Below, one piece after another: positions 18,084 through 26,103 of a stretch of 64,000 nt of DNA (its first letter is position 1; the number at the start of each line of letters is the position of its first letter). The DNA lies in assembly GCF_900108185.1 (NCBI RefSeq), contig NZ_FNVA01000001.1:1488001-1552000 (forward strand), in the 5' to 3' direction. Origin of the DNA: Bryocella elongata. GTDB lineage: Bacteria; Acidobacteriota; Terriglobia; Terriglobales; Acidobacteriaceae. The notes below the pieces were generated by a model that was given only the letters and a program-made list of their open reading frames with translations, was not told where the DNA came from and searched no databases. Made by a program: the position numbers and the translations under genes.

Positions 18084-20486
18084 ATGCGATTGATCGTTTT
18101 AGCCGTTGTCATCCTGCTCGCAGCGCCCGACGGTCTCTCGCAGCATGTTCGCGCGGGAGATGCCGCCCGAAACTCGGCTGCCGACCGTTCGGGAACTCCG
18201 TTGCGGCTCCTGTACGACCATCCCGCTGCCAATGACAACGATGGATGGGTCAGTCAGTCGCTGCCGATGGGCAACGGCTATATGGGCGTGAACGTGTTTG
18301 GCGGGGTGCAGCAGGAACGGCTACAGATTACCGAGAACAGCCTGGTGGACGCTCCGACGGAGAAGATCGGCGGCTTGAATAACTTTGCCGAGGTCTTTCT
18401 TGAGTTTCCGCACACGGCGCCCAGCAACTATTCGCGGGACCTGGTCCTGAACAGTGCCATCGCCCATGTCTCCTACGACGATGCAGGCGTAAGCTACCAG
18501 CGGGAATATTTCGCCAGCTACCCTGACAAGGTATTCGTGGTTCGATTGCGGGCTTCGAAGGCCGGCGCCTTGGATTTCACTCTCCGTCCGACTATTCCCT
18601 ATCTTGCCGACTTTCGCCACACCAAAGACGACAACCGCGGCAAGCACGGCACCGTAAAGGCTGACGGCAATTCCATCACGCTCGCGGGAACGATGGACTA
18701 TTACGGGATCAAGTTTGAGGGACAGTTCAAGGTAATCCCTCAGGGAGGAACACTAACCGCGGAGAATGCTGATGGTGGCTCCATCAGCGTGCGGGGCGCG
18801 ACCAGTGCAGTGATCCTGATTGCCGTTGGCACCAATTATCCGATCGGAAATTCCCAGGTGTTCTCGGCTACTGATCGACTGGAGAAGCTGAACGGCTTTC
18901 CGGCCCCCCACAAGAAGGTCAGCGAAGCCATTGCTGCGGCGGCTGCCCGCAGTTATGACGACCTGTTATCGCGCCACGAGGCGGACTACACAAAGCTTTA
19001 TAACCGGGTAGATTTCAACCTCGACACACCGATGCCGTCGATAACCACTGACAAGCTGATCGATCGGGTGCGATCGGGCGAATCGAGCAGTTACCTGGAC
19101 GAGTTGGTCTTCCAGTTCGGCCGCTATCTGCTGATCGCTTCCTCCCGATCTGGAGCGTTGCCGCCCAACCTGCAGGGCGTGTGGAACGTCTATCAAGACC
19201 CTCCCTGGACAGCAGGCTATTGGCACAACGTGAACCAGCAGATGAACTACTGGCTCGCATTTAACACCAACCTCCCAGAGTTGTTTGATCCGTATCTTGA
19301 TTTCTATCGAGCCTATCTTCCTGCCCATCAATCTCTCGCAACCCAGTACCTCACCCAATATCACCCTTCCGGATTAGCTGCCGACGGTGACAACGGCTGG
19401 GCGCTCGGCAATTCCATGCGTCCCTACGAGCGTAGTGGTAAGACGAGCCATTCCGGGTTCGGCACCGGACCGTGGACCACGATGCTTTTCTGGGACGACT
19501 ACGATTTCACGCGCGACAAAAAACTTCTCCGCCAGCTCGTCTATCCGGCCATGCGTGGACAGGCGAACTTCTTGTCGCGCTTCGTCCAGGATGTCGATGG
19601 CAAGCTGCTCGCAAAGCCATCGTCATCGCCGGAAAATGCCAACAGTCTGCAGACGGTTGGCGCGACATTTGATCAGCAGATGATCTATGAGAATTTCCGC
19701 GACACGATCGAGGCGGCTCGGATCCTCGATCTCCACGACCCGTTGATTCCGGTTCTCGAGGCTCAGCTGCCCAGGCTCGACCCGATTGTGATTGGTGACT
19801 CGGGGCAGATCAAGGAGTATCGCGAAGAGACGACCTATGGATCGATTGGAGAGATTCACCACAGGCATATGTCGCAGTTGCTTGGGCTCTATCCGGGCCA
19901 GTTGATCAACTCGACGACGCCAGCCTGGTTGGCAGCGGCGAAGGTTTCGCTTGAAGGCCGTGGACTGACTGCGGGCACTCCGGGCTGGGCCGTGGCACAG
20001 CGGTTAGCCACATGGGCGCGTATCGGAGATGGCAACCAGGCCTATGCGTGTTACCACACATGGCAGTCGAACCATGCGATGTACAACCTGTGGAACAACC
20101 ACCGGGACTCCACCACGGCGAAGCTATTTCAGGTCGACGGCAATTTGGGTGTGAGTGCCGGTGTTGGCGAGATGCTTCTGCAGAGCCACGAGGAGGTCGT
20201 CGCTCCTCTGGCTGCGCTTCCGAAGGCTTGGCCGAAGGGCAGCTATCGGGGCTTGCTTGCGCGCGGCGCCTTCGAGGTCTCGGCGACCTGGTCCAATGGA
20301 CATGCCGACCGTTTCGAGATCCTTTCTAAAGCCGGCGGTCCACTCAAGTTGCGCTATCCGGCAATTGCAGGCGCCACGGTTCGCACTTCGAGCGGCAACC
20401 GTGTCACGTTTAAGCGCGTGGATAACGCTGATATCAGAGTCGACACCAAGGTTGGCCAAACGTATGTCTTCACCGCCATCCCTTGA
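18084..20486 (+). CDS. Glycoside hydrolase family 95 (alpha-L-fucosidase / alpha-galactosidase type)
   Basis: An 800-residue secreted glycosidase. Seen: signal peptide (MRLIVLAVVILLAAPDGLSQ), an N-terminal GH95 beta-domain with SLPMGNGYMGVNVFGG and ERLQITENSL, and an alpha/alpha-barrel region with PPNLQGVWN and WHNVNQQMNYW. N382 and N384 in the last motif align by eye with the paired catalytic asparagines of the bifidobacterial enzyme AfcA. HRHMSQLLGLYPGQLI and GTPGWAVAQRLATWAR are further family motifs. Family members remove terminal alpha-L-fucose or alpha-L-galactose by an inverting mechanism. The protein probably acts in the periplasm or outside the cell, supplying sugar to the carriers and dehydrogenase encoded nearby. 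Fucose as the substrate is likely but not proven. Confidence 0.88.
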   Translation: MRLIVLAVVILLAAPDGLSQHVRAGDAARNSAADRSGTPLRLLYDHPAANDNDGWVSQSLPMGNGYMGVNVFGGVQQERLQITENSLVDAPTEKIGGLNNFAEVFLEFPHTAPSNYSRDLVLNSAIAHVSYDDAGVSYQREYFASYPDKVFVVRLRASKAGALDFTLRPTIPYLADFRHTKDDNRGKHGTVKADGNSITLAGTMDYYGIKFEGQFKVIPQGGTLTAENADGGSISVRGATSAVILIAVGTNYPIGNSQVFSATDRLEKLNGFPAPHKKVSEAIAAAAARSYDDLLSRHEADYTKLYNRVDFNLDTPMPSITTDKLIDRVRSGESSSYLDELVFQFGRYLLIASSRSGALPPNLQGVWNVYQDPPWTAGYWHNVNQQMNYWLAFNTNLPELFDPYLDFYRAYLPAHQSLATQYLTQYHPSGLAADGDNGWALGNSMRPYERSGKTSHSGFGTGPWTTMLFWDDYDFTRDKKLLRQLVYPAMRGQANFLSRFVQDVDGKLLAKPSSSPENANSLQTVGATFDQQMIYENFRDTIEAARILDLHDPLIPVLEAQLPRLDPIVIGDSGQIKEYREETTYGSIGEIHHRHMSQLLGLYPGQLINSTTPAWLAAAKVSLEGRGLTAGTPGWAVAQRLATWARIGDGNQAYACYHTWQSNHAMYNLWNNHRDSTTAKLFQVDGNLGVSAGVGEMLLQSHEEVVAPLAALPKAWPKGSYRGLLARGAFEVSATWSNGHADRFEILSKAGGPLKLRYPAIAGATVRTSSGNRVTFKRVDNADIRVDTKVGQTYVFTAIP

Positions 20487-20593
20487 TCCGCATCAACCTT
20501 GAGATCTTTCAAAGGCCTCCTGACGTCTGCTGATGCACGTATCAATCTCTGAGTTCAGACGACTGCGATCTCCTGCTATCCGAGGAAACAAGC

Positions 20594-21688
20594 ATGAAGT
20601 TCAAGGAACTCCGCTCAACAAACGTTCGCACCTCTATTCTCTGCTCAATCGTCGTGGCGTTTCTCTCCACCTCGGGACAAGCGGGTAGTTTTACTGGGCA
20701 CAACGAGGTTCGCTGGTTCAAGAAGGTCCTGCCGCTTTTCACGGCACCGAATGTACCGAGCTTGGGGCCGTCCGAGACAGAGGTCTCTCCTCCCAAGGTT
20801 GTTTTGCCTGTCCCCCCCGGACTGCCCGGCAAAGGAATGGCCCAGCACTCCATGCTCTATATCGGCGAAGGCTACAACAAGATGTTTCTGGTCGATAAGG
20901 GCAGGATCATCTGGACGTATTCAACCGGATCTGGCAACGAGTACGACGACGTATGGATGCTGTCCAACGGCAATGTGCTCTTCACCCGTATGCAATACAT
21001 CGCAGAAGTCACCCCGGACAAGAAGGTGGTCTGGAGATACGATGCTCCGGCTGGTACTGAAATCCATGCGTGTCAGCCCATAGGTCGAGACAAGGTGCTC
21101 TTCATCGCGAACGGTCTGCCGCCTCACCTGATGGTCGTCAATATAAAGACGAATGCGATTGAAGTGGACCACGTATTGCCCGCTCCCAGCTACACGGATC
21201 GCCACAGCGTACATCCACAATTTCGTCACGTGCGCTATACGGCACAAGGAACCTACCTGGTCCCGTTCCTGACCATGGGTAAAGTCGTCGAATACGACAA
21301 GAATTTCGACGAAGTCTGGAGCTACGACGTCCCAACTCCGTGGGCCGCAATTCGACTCAAGAACGGCAATACGTTGATCACCGACGAGCATGATGTGAAG
21401 ACTCTGGAAGTGACCCCTGACAAAAAGATCGTATGGCAGATCACCCCGAAGGACCTCCCGCCACAATTCGACTATCAAAACTCACAGTCTGCGACTCGTC
21501 TGGCCAACGGGAACACCGTCATCTGCTCGCGAGGCGGCAGTCATCACGGTCCGCAGTTGGTCGAGGTTACGCGCGATAAGAAGGTGGTTTGGGTACTTCA
21601 GGACTGGACACACTTTGGACCTGCATCAGCCGTGCAAGTCCTCGATGACTCCGGAATTCCCGAAAAGCCAGGAGAATCGGAACACTAA
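20594..21688 (+). CDS. Secreted beta-propeller protein of unknown function
   Basis: A 364-residue protein with a signal peptide (about residues 13-30). The body is a series of repeated blades with the pattern VDKGRIIWTYS, VTPDKKVVWRYD, YDKNFDEVWSYD, VTPDKKIVWQI and VTRDKKVVWVLQD, alternating with LSNGNVLFTR, LKNGNTLITDE and LANGNTVICSR. This is a PQQ/WD-like propeller of the kind seen near arylsulfotransferase-like proteins. No catalytic residues can be named. It follows the GH95 gene by 107 bases on the same strand, with GAGGAAACA before its ATG, and is probably co-transcribed. A carbohydrate-binding or scaffold role is possible. Confidence 0.7.
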   Translation: MKFKELRSTNVRTSILCSIVVAFLSTSGQAGSFTGHNEVRWFKKVLPLFTAPNVPSLGPSETEVSPPKVVLPVPPGLPGKGMAQHSMLYIGEGYNKMFLVDKGRIIWTYSTGSGNEYDDVWMLSNGNVLFTRMQYIAEVTPDKKVVWRYDAPAGTEIHACQPIGRDKVLFIANGLPPHLMVVNIKTNAIEVDHVLPAPSYTDRHSVHPQFRHVRYTAQGTYLVPFLTMGKVVEYDKNFDEVWSYDVPTPWAAIRLKNGNTLITDEHDVKTLEVTPDKKIVWQITPKDLPPQFDYQNSQSATRLANGNTVICSRGGSHHGPQLVEVTRDKKVVWVLQDWTHFGPASAVQVLDDSGIPEKPGESEH

Positions 21689-21999
21689 GTGATCAAATGC
21701 CACCGCGATCTCCAGCCCGATGTTTCGAGCGTCTCATCAAGAGATCCTGAAATCGCGTCGGTGCCCTTGATGGAAATCGCCAACGAGCATCTCTTTCCTC
21801 TGCATTTCAGGAAGAGTCCTACGCCCTGTGACCCTGGTCTGCCCGGCCGAATTTGTACCAGTTTGATCGTAGAGACTGCGTACCGACCCAAAACCCAAAG
21901 ACTAAGCCAAGTTCAAGCTGGGGAATCGGCCTGTTGACCCGCCCTCTGGCCCCAGTCTCTATCACTCAGACTGGTTCAAGAAAACCAAGGCTGATCACT
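21689..21999. other. Intergenic region without recognisable gene
   Basis: Between the propeller gene and the IS3 remnant there is only a short minus-strand frame (VSTIKLVQIRPGRPG) with no family resemblance. It may be further insertion-sequence debris. Confidence 0.4.
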
Positions 22000-22292
22000 C
22001 GGCTCTCCGCTCTCCCTTCAAGAGAACCACAACAGCCGAACTCTCGACCTCCAGCCGGATCAGGTCTTGGGTCACCAGGTTCACTTTCGCCACCAGTTGC
22101 TTCGGCTTAGCGTTTCCACCTCAAGCTGCTTCGCCGGGTCCACCTGCAGACCGCCTTGCTCACGATGCCACCGATAGCAAGTCTTCTCCCTGATCAACGC
22201 TTCGTCTCGGGCCAACAACATCGTCTTGCCGTCCGCTGCCCTTACTCAGACCTGCGAAGGAGGCTCACCACCTGTTCCGCCCCGTGCCTTTC
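22000..22292 (-). pseudogene. Decayed IS3-family transposase orfA
   Basis: Pieces of an IS3-family OrfA appear in three reading frames of the minus strand. In order they are ERHGAEQVVSLLRRSE (22292-22245), ARDEALIREKTCYRWHREQGG followed by LQVDPAKQLEVE (22212-22110), and NAKPKQLVAKVNL (about 22117-22079). These match the usual order of helix-turn-helix (EQIV..LR), EQTYYRWRREYGG and VDQAKRLKELEKENARLKRLVA. At least two frameshifts separate them, so the gene is dead. No clear orfB or terminal inverted repeats were found nearby. Confidence 0.7.
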
Positions 22293-22461
22293 GCCGCTCT
22301 CCATATATGGCTCGTTGTGCCCCGTTCCTATAAGTACAACTGATACAAATCAAGCCAAACAGACCCGCTCATTCATCTTGGTATTCCAGAGCTAATTGAA
22401 GTGTTAGTCTTCGGCCAGATCCGAGCTTGTTGATACGGCCCTGGATGAGGGAAGAAGCGAC

Positions 22462-23823
22462 TCAGAGATGTGCAGATCGCAGGTGTAGAACTTTCAGGAT
22501 CTCGGCGCTCGGCTCCCACTCGCCGATGGCGGGATAAAGGAGCATCGCGGCGCGGAGGTCGCGGGTGCTGCCGGTAATGGCGGCACGGATGGCGGCGCGT
22601 TCGTAGGCTTTGACCGCAAGTACCAGGCCGCGGACGGCTTCGGGCGTGGGATCGATAGTGAGCGGACGGATCTGCCCGTTTCCAATGGCGCAGGTGGTCT
22701 CAATCACATCGTCCGCCGCGATCTCGGGCAGCGTGGAGCCGTTGCGGACGTTCACGATGACGCGATGCTCTTCGCTGGAGCTGAGGGCGCGCATCACATC
22801 CAGCGCAATGCGGTGGTAGCCGGAAGCGGCGCGGAAGGGATCAGCGTCGAGCGTCTCGCCGTCGAAGGCGGAGCGGCCTTCGCCCTCGAGCTTCATGTAA
22901 GAGCCGGAGCGCAGGTTGAGGTAGTCAATGTAGGCCTGGAGCGCAGCGCCGTCCTCATGGTTCGCAAGGAGTCTCATCAAGCGGCTCATCAACGACTCGT
23001 TCATCTGCGCGATCTGCTCACCGCGAGTGCTTCCCTGTTTGAGCTGGTTCGCGAGGGCGCGCGTGCGGGAGTAGTAGAAGAAGAGGTATTCGGTGGGCAA
23101 AAGACGCAAAGCGCGGATGAGTTCGGGATCGAAGAGTGGCGCGGAGTAGAGCGCGCGGAGTATGGCGTCGTCCGCGAAGACGCGGTCGGTGACATCCTCG
23201 CCGCGCAGCAGAATGCGTCGAACCCAGCCGAGGTGATTGAGGCCGACGTAGTCGCACTGCACGTCCGCCGGGGTTGCGCCGAACGCTTCGCCGATGCGGT
23301 GCAGCATCTCGGTAGGCGTATCGCAGATACCGACGGCCTTCGCGCTCGAGTGCTGCAGAATGGCCTGCGTGATGAGACCGGCGGGGTTGGTAAAGTTGAT
23401 AAGCCAAGCTTCAGGCGCGAGCTTCGCGACGAGCTTGGCCTGCGCGATGGCGACAGGAATGGTGCGCTGCCCCATCGCGATCCCAGCGGGGCCGGTGGTC
23501 TCCTGGCCTGGGTAGCCGCACGCGATTGCTCCGCGCTCGTCGCGTGCGCGGGTCTCGATGCCTCCGACGCGCACGCTGTTGAGGACGAAGCTTGAATCCT
23601 CGATGGCCTCTTCCTGAGTCGTGGCGACGCGGATCGTCAGCGTGCCGCCTTCTCGTCGGACGATCTCGCGGCCCAGCTGCGCGATGCGTTCAGCGCGCTC
23701 GGCGTCGATGTCGTAGATGACGAACTCGGCGGCATCGAGTTCTCGCGCGGCCTCGTTGATGCCGAAGATGACGAGGGGGGTGCGAACACCTCCGCCTCCG
23801 AGAAAACCGATCTTACGCGACAT
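22462..23823 (-). CDS. Glycoside hydrolase family 4 (6-phospho-glycosidase type)
   Basis: A 453-residue NAD- and metal-dependent glycosidase. Seen: Rossmann motif FLGGGGVRTPL at residues 7-17, acidic YDID at 37-40, FTNPAG at 144-149, and the metal-binding C167 in GICDTP with N196-H197 in GLNHLGW. Family 4 enzymes oxidise C3 of the sugar, eliminate the aglycone and usually need a 6-phosphorylated substrate. The gene overlaps the upstream PfkB kinase gene by 11 bases and ends the deacetylase-permease-kinase-glycosidase row. A cytoplasmic role on a phosphorylated disaccharide follows from the family; the sugar is not known. Confidence 0.92.
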   Translation of the reverse strand: MSRKIGFLGGGGVRTPLVIFGINEAARELDAAEFVIYDIDAERAERIAQLGREIVRREGGTLTIRVATTQEEAIEDSSFVLNSVRVGGIETRARDERGAIACGYPGQETTGPAGIAMGQRTIPVAIAQAKLVAKLAPEAWLINFTNPAGLITQAILQHSSAKAVGICDTPTEMLHRIGEAFGATPADVQCDYVGLNHLGWVRRILLRGEDVTDRVFADDAILRALYSAPLFDPELIRALRLLPTEYLFFYYSRTRALANQLKQGSTRGEQIAQMNESLMSRLMRLLANHEDGAALQAYIDYLNLRSGSYMKLEGEGRSAFDGETLDADPFRAASGYHRIALDVMRALSSSEEHRVIVNVRNGSTLPEIAADDVIETTCAIGNGQIRPLTIDPTPEAVRGLVLAVKAYERAAIRAAITGSTRDLRAAMLLYPAIGEWEPSAEILKVLHLRSAHL

Positions 23824-24730
23824 GCGTCTCCTTCACGATTGCGATCTCTTCGCGCGAGGGCAGCGCTTCCAGCGAGCCGGCGGCGCGCGTGGAGAGCGAG
23901 CCGCAGATGCAGCCGAGCTCGAGGCAGCCACGAGGGTCCAGGCCGGCGAGCAGACCATCGATGAACCCGGCGTCGAAGGCATCGCCCGCGCCGGTGGTAT
24001 CGAGCACCTGAACTGACGGTGGAGCGACGCGCACCTCACGGCCTTCGGCGACCATCACCGCACCAGCGGCTCCAAGTTTCACGACAGCGCTGCAGCCCAA
24101 GGCACGACATCGATCGAGATAGCCGGAAACGCTGCCGCTCATCACCTGCGCTTCCTTCGCGTTGGGGAGCAGGTAGTCCACGGCCTGCATCACTTGCGCG
24201 CTGGAATCGGATTGGAGCCACGCGACGTCGTGACCGACGTCGAGTGAAGTGGTGGCGACATCCGACGCGAGAACGCGGACGACGGTCGCTATGGAGCCTG
24301 CGGGCAGTGGCAGCGCGAGGTGCACGTGGCGGGATTCCGCAGCGCTGCGCAACAGGCTGGGAGTGGATTCGAGCAGCGCGAGCAGATGCTCGTTGGCGCC
24401 GCGATAGCTGAAGAGCGTGCGCTCCTCCGCGACGGAGACACTGACGGTGACGCCGGTGCGGGTGTCGGAGAGAACAAGGTTGCCCGCGGAGACTCCGAAG
24501 TGCGCGAGACGCTGCTCGATGGCGGGAAACTCACCCCGGCCGACGACGCCGATGAGCTGCACAGAGCGGCCGAGGCGGGCGAGCGCACAGGCGGTGTTGA
24601 CGGCGCCGCCGCCGAGCTCCCACTGATACTTGTCGGTGAAGATCTCTTCCCCGGGGCCAGGCCAACCGGCGAAGCCGCTGAAGACGTGATCCAGATAGAT
24701 CTCTCCGATCACTGTGACGTCGTAACTCAT
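23813..24730 (-). CDS. PfkB-family carbohydrate kinase (kinase 1)
   Basis: A 305-residue ribokinase-like enzyme. Seen: N-terminal signature region ELGGGAVNTACALARLG at residues 38-54, NAKEA at 190-194 (metal-binding motif position), and DTTGAGDAFDAGF at 244-256 with catalytic D250. The ATG at 24730 overlaps the permease stop as ATGA, which is preferred over the ATG at 24748. It is coupled to the permease upstream and the GH4 gene downstream. It probably phosphorylates a sugar or nucleoside taken up by the permease, or a product of the GH4 enzyme. It is not close to the second PfkB kinase in this locus. Confidence 0.9.
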   Translation of the reverse strand: MSYDVTVIGEIYLDHVFSGFAGWPGPGEEIFTDKYQWELGGGAVNTACALARLGRSVQLIGVVGRGEFPAIEQRLAHFGVSAGNLVLSDTRTGVTVSVSVAEERTLFSYRGANEHLLALLESTPSLLRSAAESRHVHLALPLPAGSIATVVRVLASDVATTSLDVGHDVAWLQSDSSAQVMQAVDYLLPNAKEAQVMSGSVSGYLDRCRALGCSAVVKLGAAGAVMVAEGREVRVAPPSVQVLDTTGAGDAFDAGFIDGLLAGLDPRGCLELGCICGSLSTRAAGSLEALPSREEIAIVKETHVA

Positions 24731-26079
24731 GCGTGCCGGAACGGCCACTCCTGTTTGCGATGGGCTTGGACGAGGTAATACGCGACGCCCACAACAGCCA
24801 GCAGGACGGCCGTTGCGAGGAAGCGCAAGTTGCTGGTGCCGAGGATGTATAGCCAGCCCGCGATGGCCAGCAGGGCGGGCAGCGGGAAGAGCGGCATGCG
24901 GTAGATCTCAGCCTGCGGATGGAGCACACGCAACCGGATAACGGCCACGCACTGCGCAATGAACTGCAATAGCGTCTGCACGATGATGAGCGCAGCGATG
25001 AGGGTCTCCAGCGTGAAGAAGCAGAGCACCGCAGACAGAAGGCCCATAAAGAGCAGCGACGTGACAGGGACGGTACCGTGCTTCCGGCTTAGTCGCGCAA
25101 AGGCCGCGGGGAAGGCGCCATCGACAGCAGCGGCGTACGGGATGCGCGAGTAGCCGAGCAGGATCGCAAACGCTGAGCCCCAGCTGGCGATGAGGATGAG
25201 GAGGCTCGCGGCCTGGGGAGCCCATGGACCGTAGACCGCGGCCATCAGGTCGGCGACGATGGCGGTCGAGTGCAGTTCCGAACTCCAGGGCAACACACCG
25301 ATGATGGCGAGGTTCATCGCGAGATACATTACCGCAACGAGGAGGATGGAGGCGATGAGAGCGCGCGGGATGGTGCGGCGCGGATGACGGATCTCCCCGC
25401 CAAGCAGGCAGACGTTCCCATAGCCGCCGTAGTCGTAGGTTGCGATGAGGGTGGATGAACCGAGGCCCATCCAGAAGCCGCGAGAGAGGTGGAAGGCGCC
25501 GGAGGGGAAGTCGAACGCGAGCGAGGCGTGGAAGTGCGTTGCACCGGCGATGAATATCCAAAGGCAGGTAGCGAGTACCACCGTGGTGACGAGCACTGAG
25601 ATCGTAGCAATCGAGCGGATGCTGCGGTAGAGCAGCGCAACGTTCAGCAGGCAGACGCCCATCGCGATGAAGCCCCGTTGCGTATGCGTGAGGGCATGAA
25701 AGACAGAGGCGTAGTCCGCGAAGCCAACGGCGCCCGATGCGATGGAGATGGGGCCTGTAAGCAGTGACTGCCAGAGAAAAAGAAAGGCGAGCAGGCGACC
25801 GAGGCCGTGCTCGCCAAAGCCGTACAGGAGAAAATAGTAGGGACCGCCGGAGTCTGGAAAGCGCGAGCCAAGCTCGGCCCAGACCATGCCATCGCATAGC
25901 GAGAGCACTGCTCCAAGCACCCATCCGAGCATCGCCTGCGGTCCTCCCATAGCCGCAAGCGCCAGCGGGATGGTGAGGAACGGGCCGACGCCCACCATGT
26001 TGAGCACATTGGCGGCGATGGCGCCCCACAGGCCCATCCCCCGCTCGAGGTGTCCGGCGCTGGTGTTCGTTTGCTGCAT
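24727..26079 (-). CDS. APC-superfamily permease
   Basis: A 450-residue inner-membrane carrier with about 12 hydrophobic segments. Seen: the first-segment glycine-rich motif NVLNMVGVGPFLTIPLALAAMGG, WAELGSRFPDSGGPYYFL after the second segment, and TYDYGGYGNVCLLGGEIRHPRRTIPRAL in the middle, all typical of amino acid-polyamine-organocation permeases. Amino acids or amines are usual substrates. Placement between a deacetylase and a sugar kinase suggests an amino sugar or aminoacylated glycoside; this is inference only. It overlaps the kinase gene by an ATGA. Confidence 0.9.
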   Translation of the reverse strand: MQQTNTSAGHLERGMGLWGAIAANVLNMVGVGPFLTIPLALAAMGGPQAMLGWVLGAVLSLCDGMVWAELGSRFPDSGGPYYFLLYGFGEHGLGRLLAFLFLWQSLLTGPISIASGAVGFADYASVFHALTHTQRGFIAMGVCLLNVALLYRSIRSIATISVLVTTVVLATCLWIFIAGATHFHASLAFDFPSGAFHLSRGFWMGLGSSTLIATYDYGGYGNVCLLGGEIRHPRRTIPRALIASILLVAVMYLAMNLAIIGVLPWSSELHSTAIVADLMAAVYGPWAPQAASLLILIASWGSAFAILLGYSRIPYAAAVDGAFPAAFARLSRKHGTVPVTSLLFMGLLSAVLCFFTLETLIAALIIVQTLLQFIAQCVAVIRLRVLHPQAEIYRMPLFPLPALLAIAGWLYILGTSNLRFLATAVLLAVVGVAYYLVQAHRKQEWPFRHA

Positions 26080-26103
26080 ACTTCCTTCTATGTGTCCCGG
26101 CTC

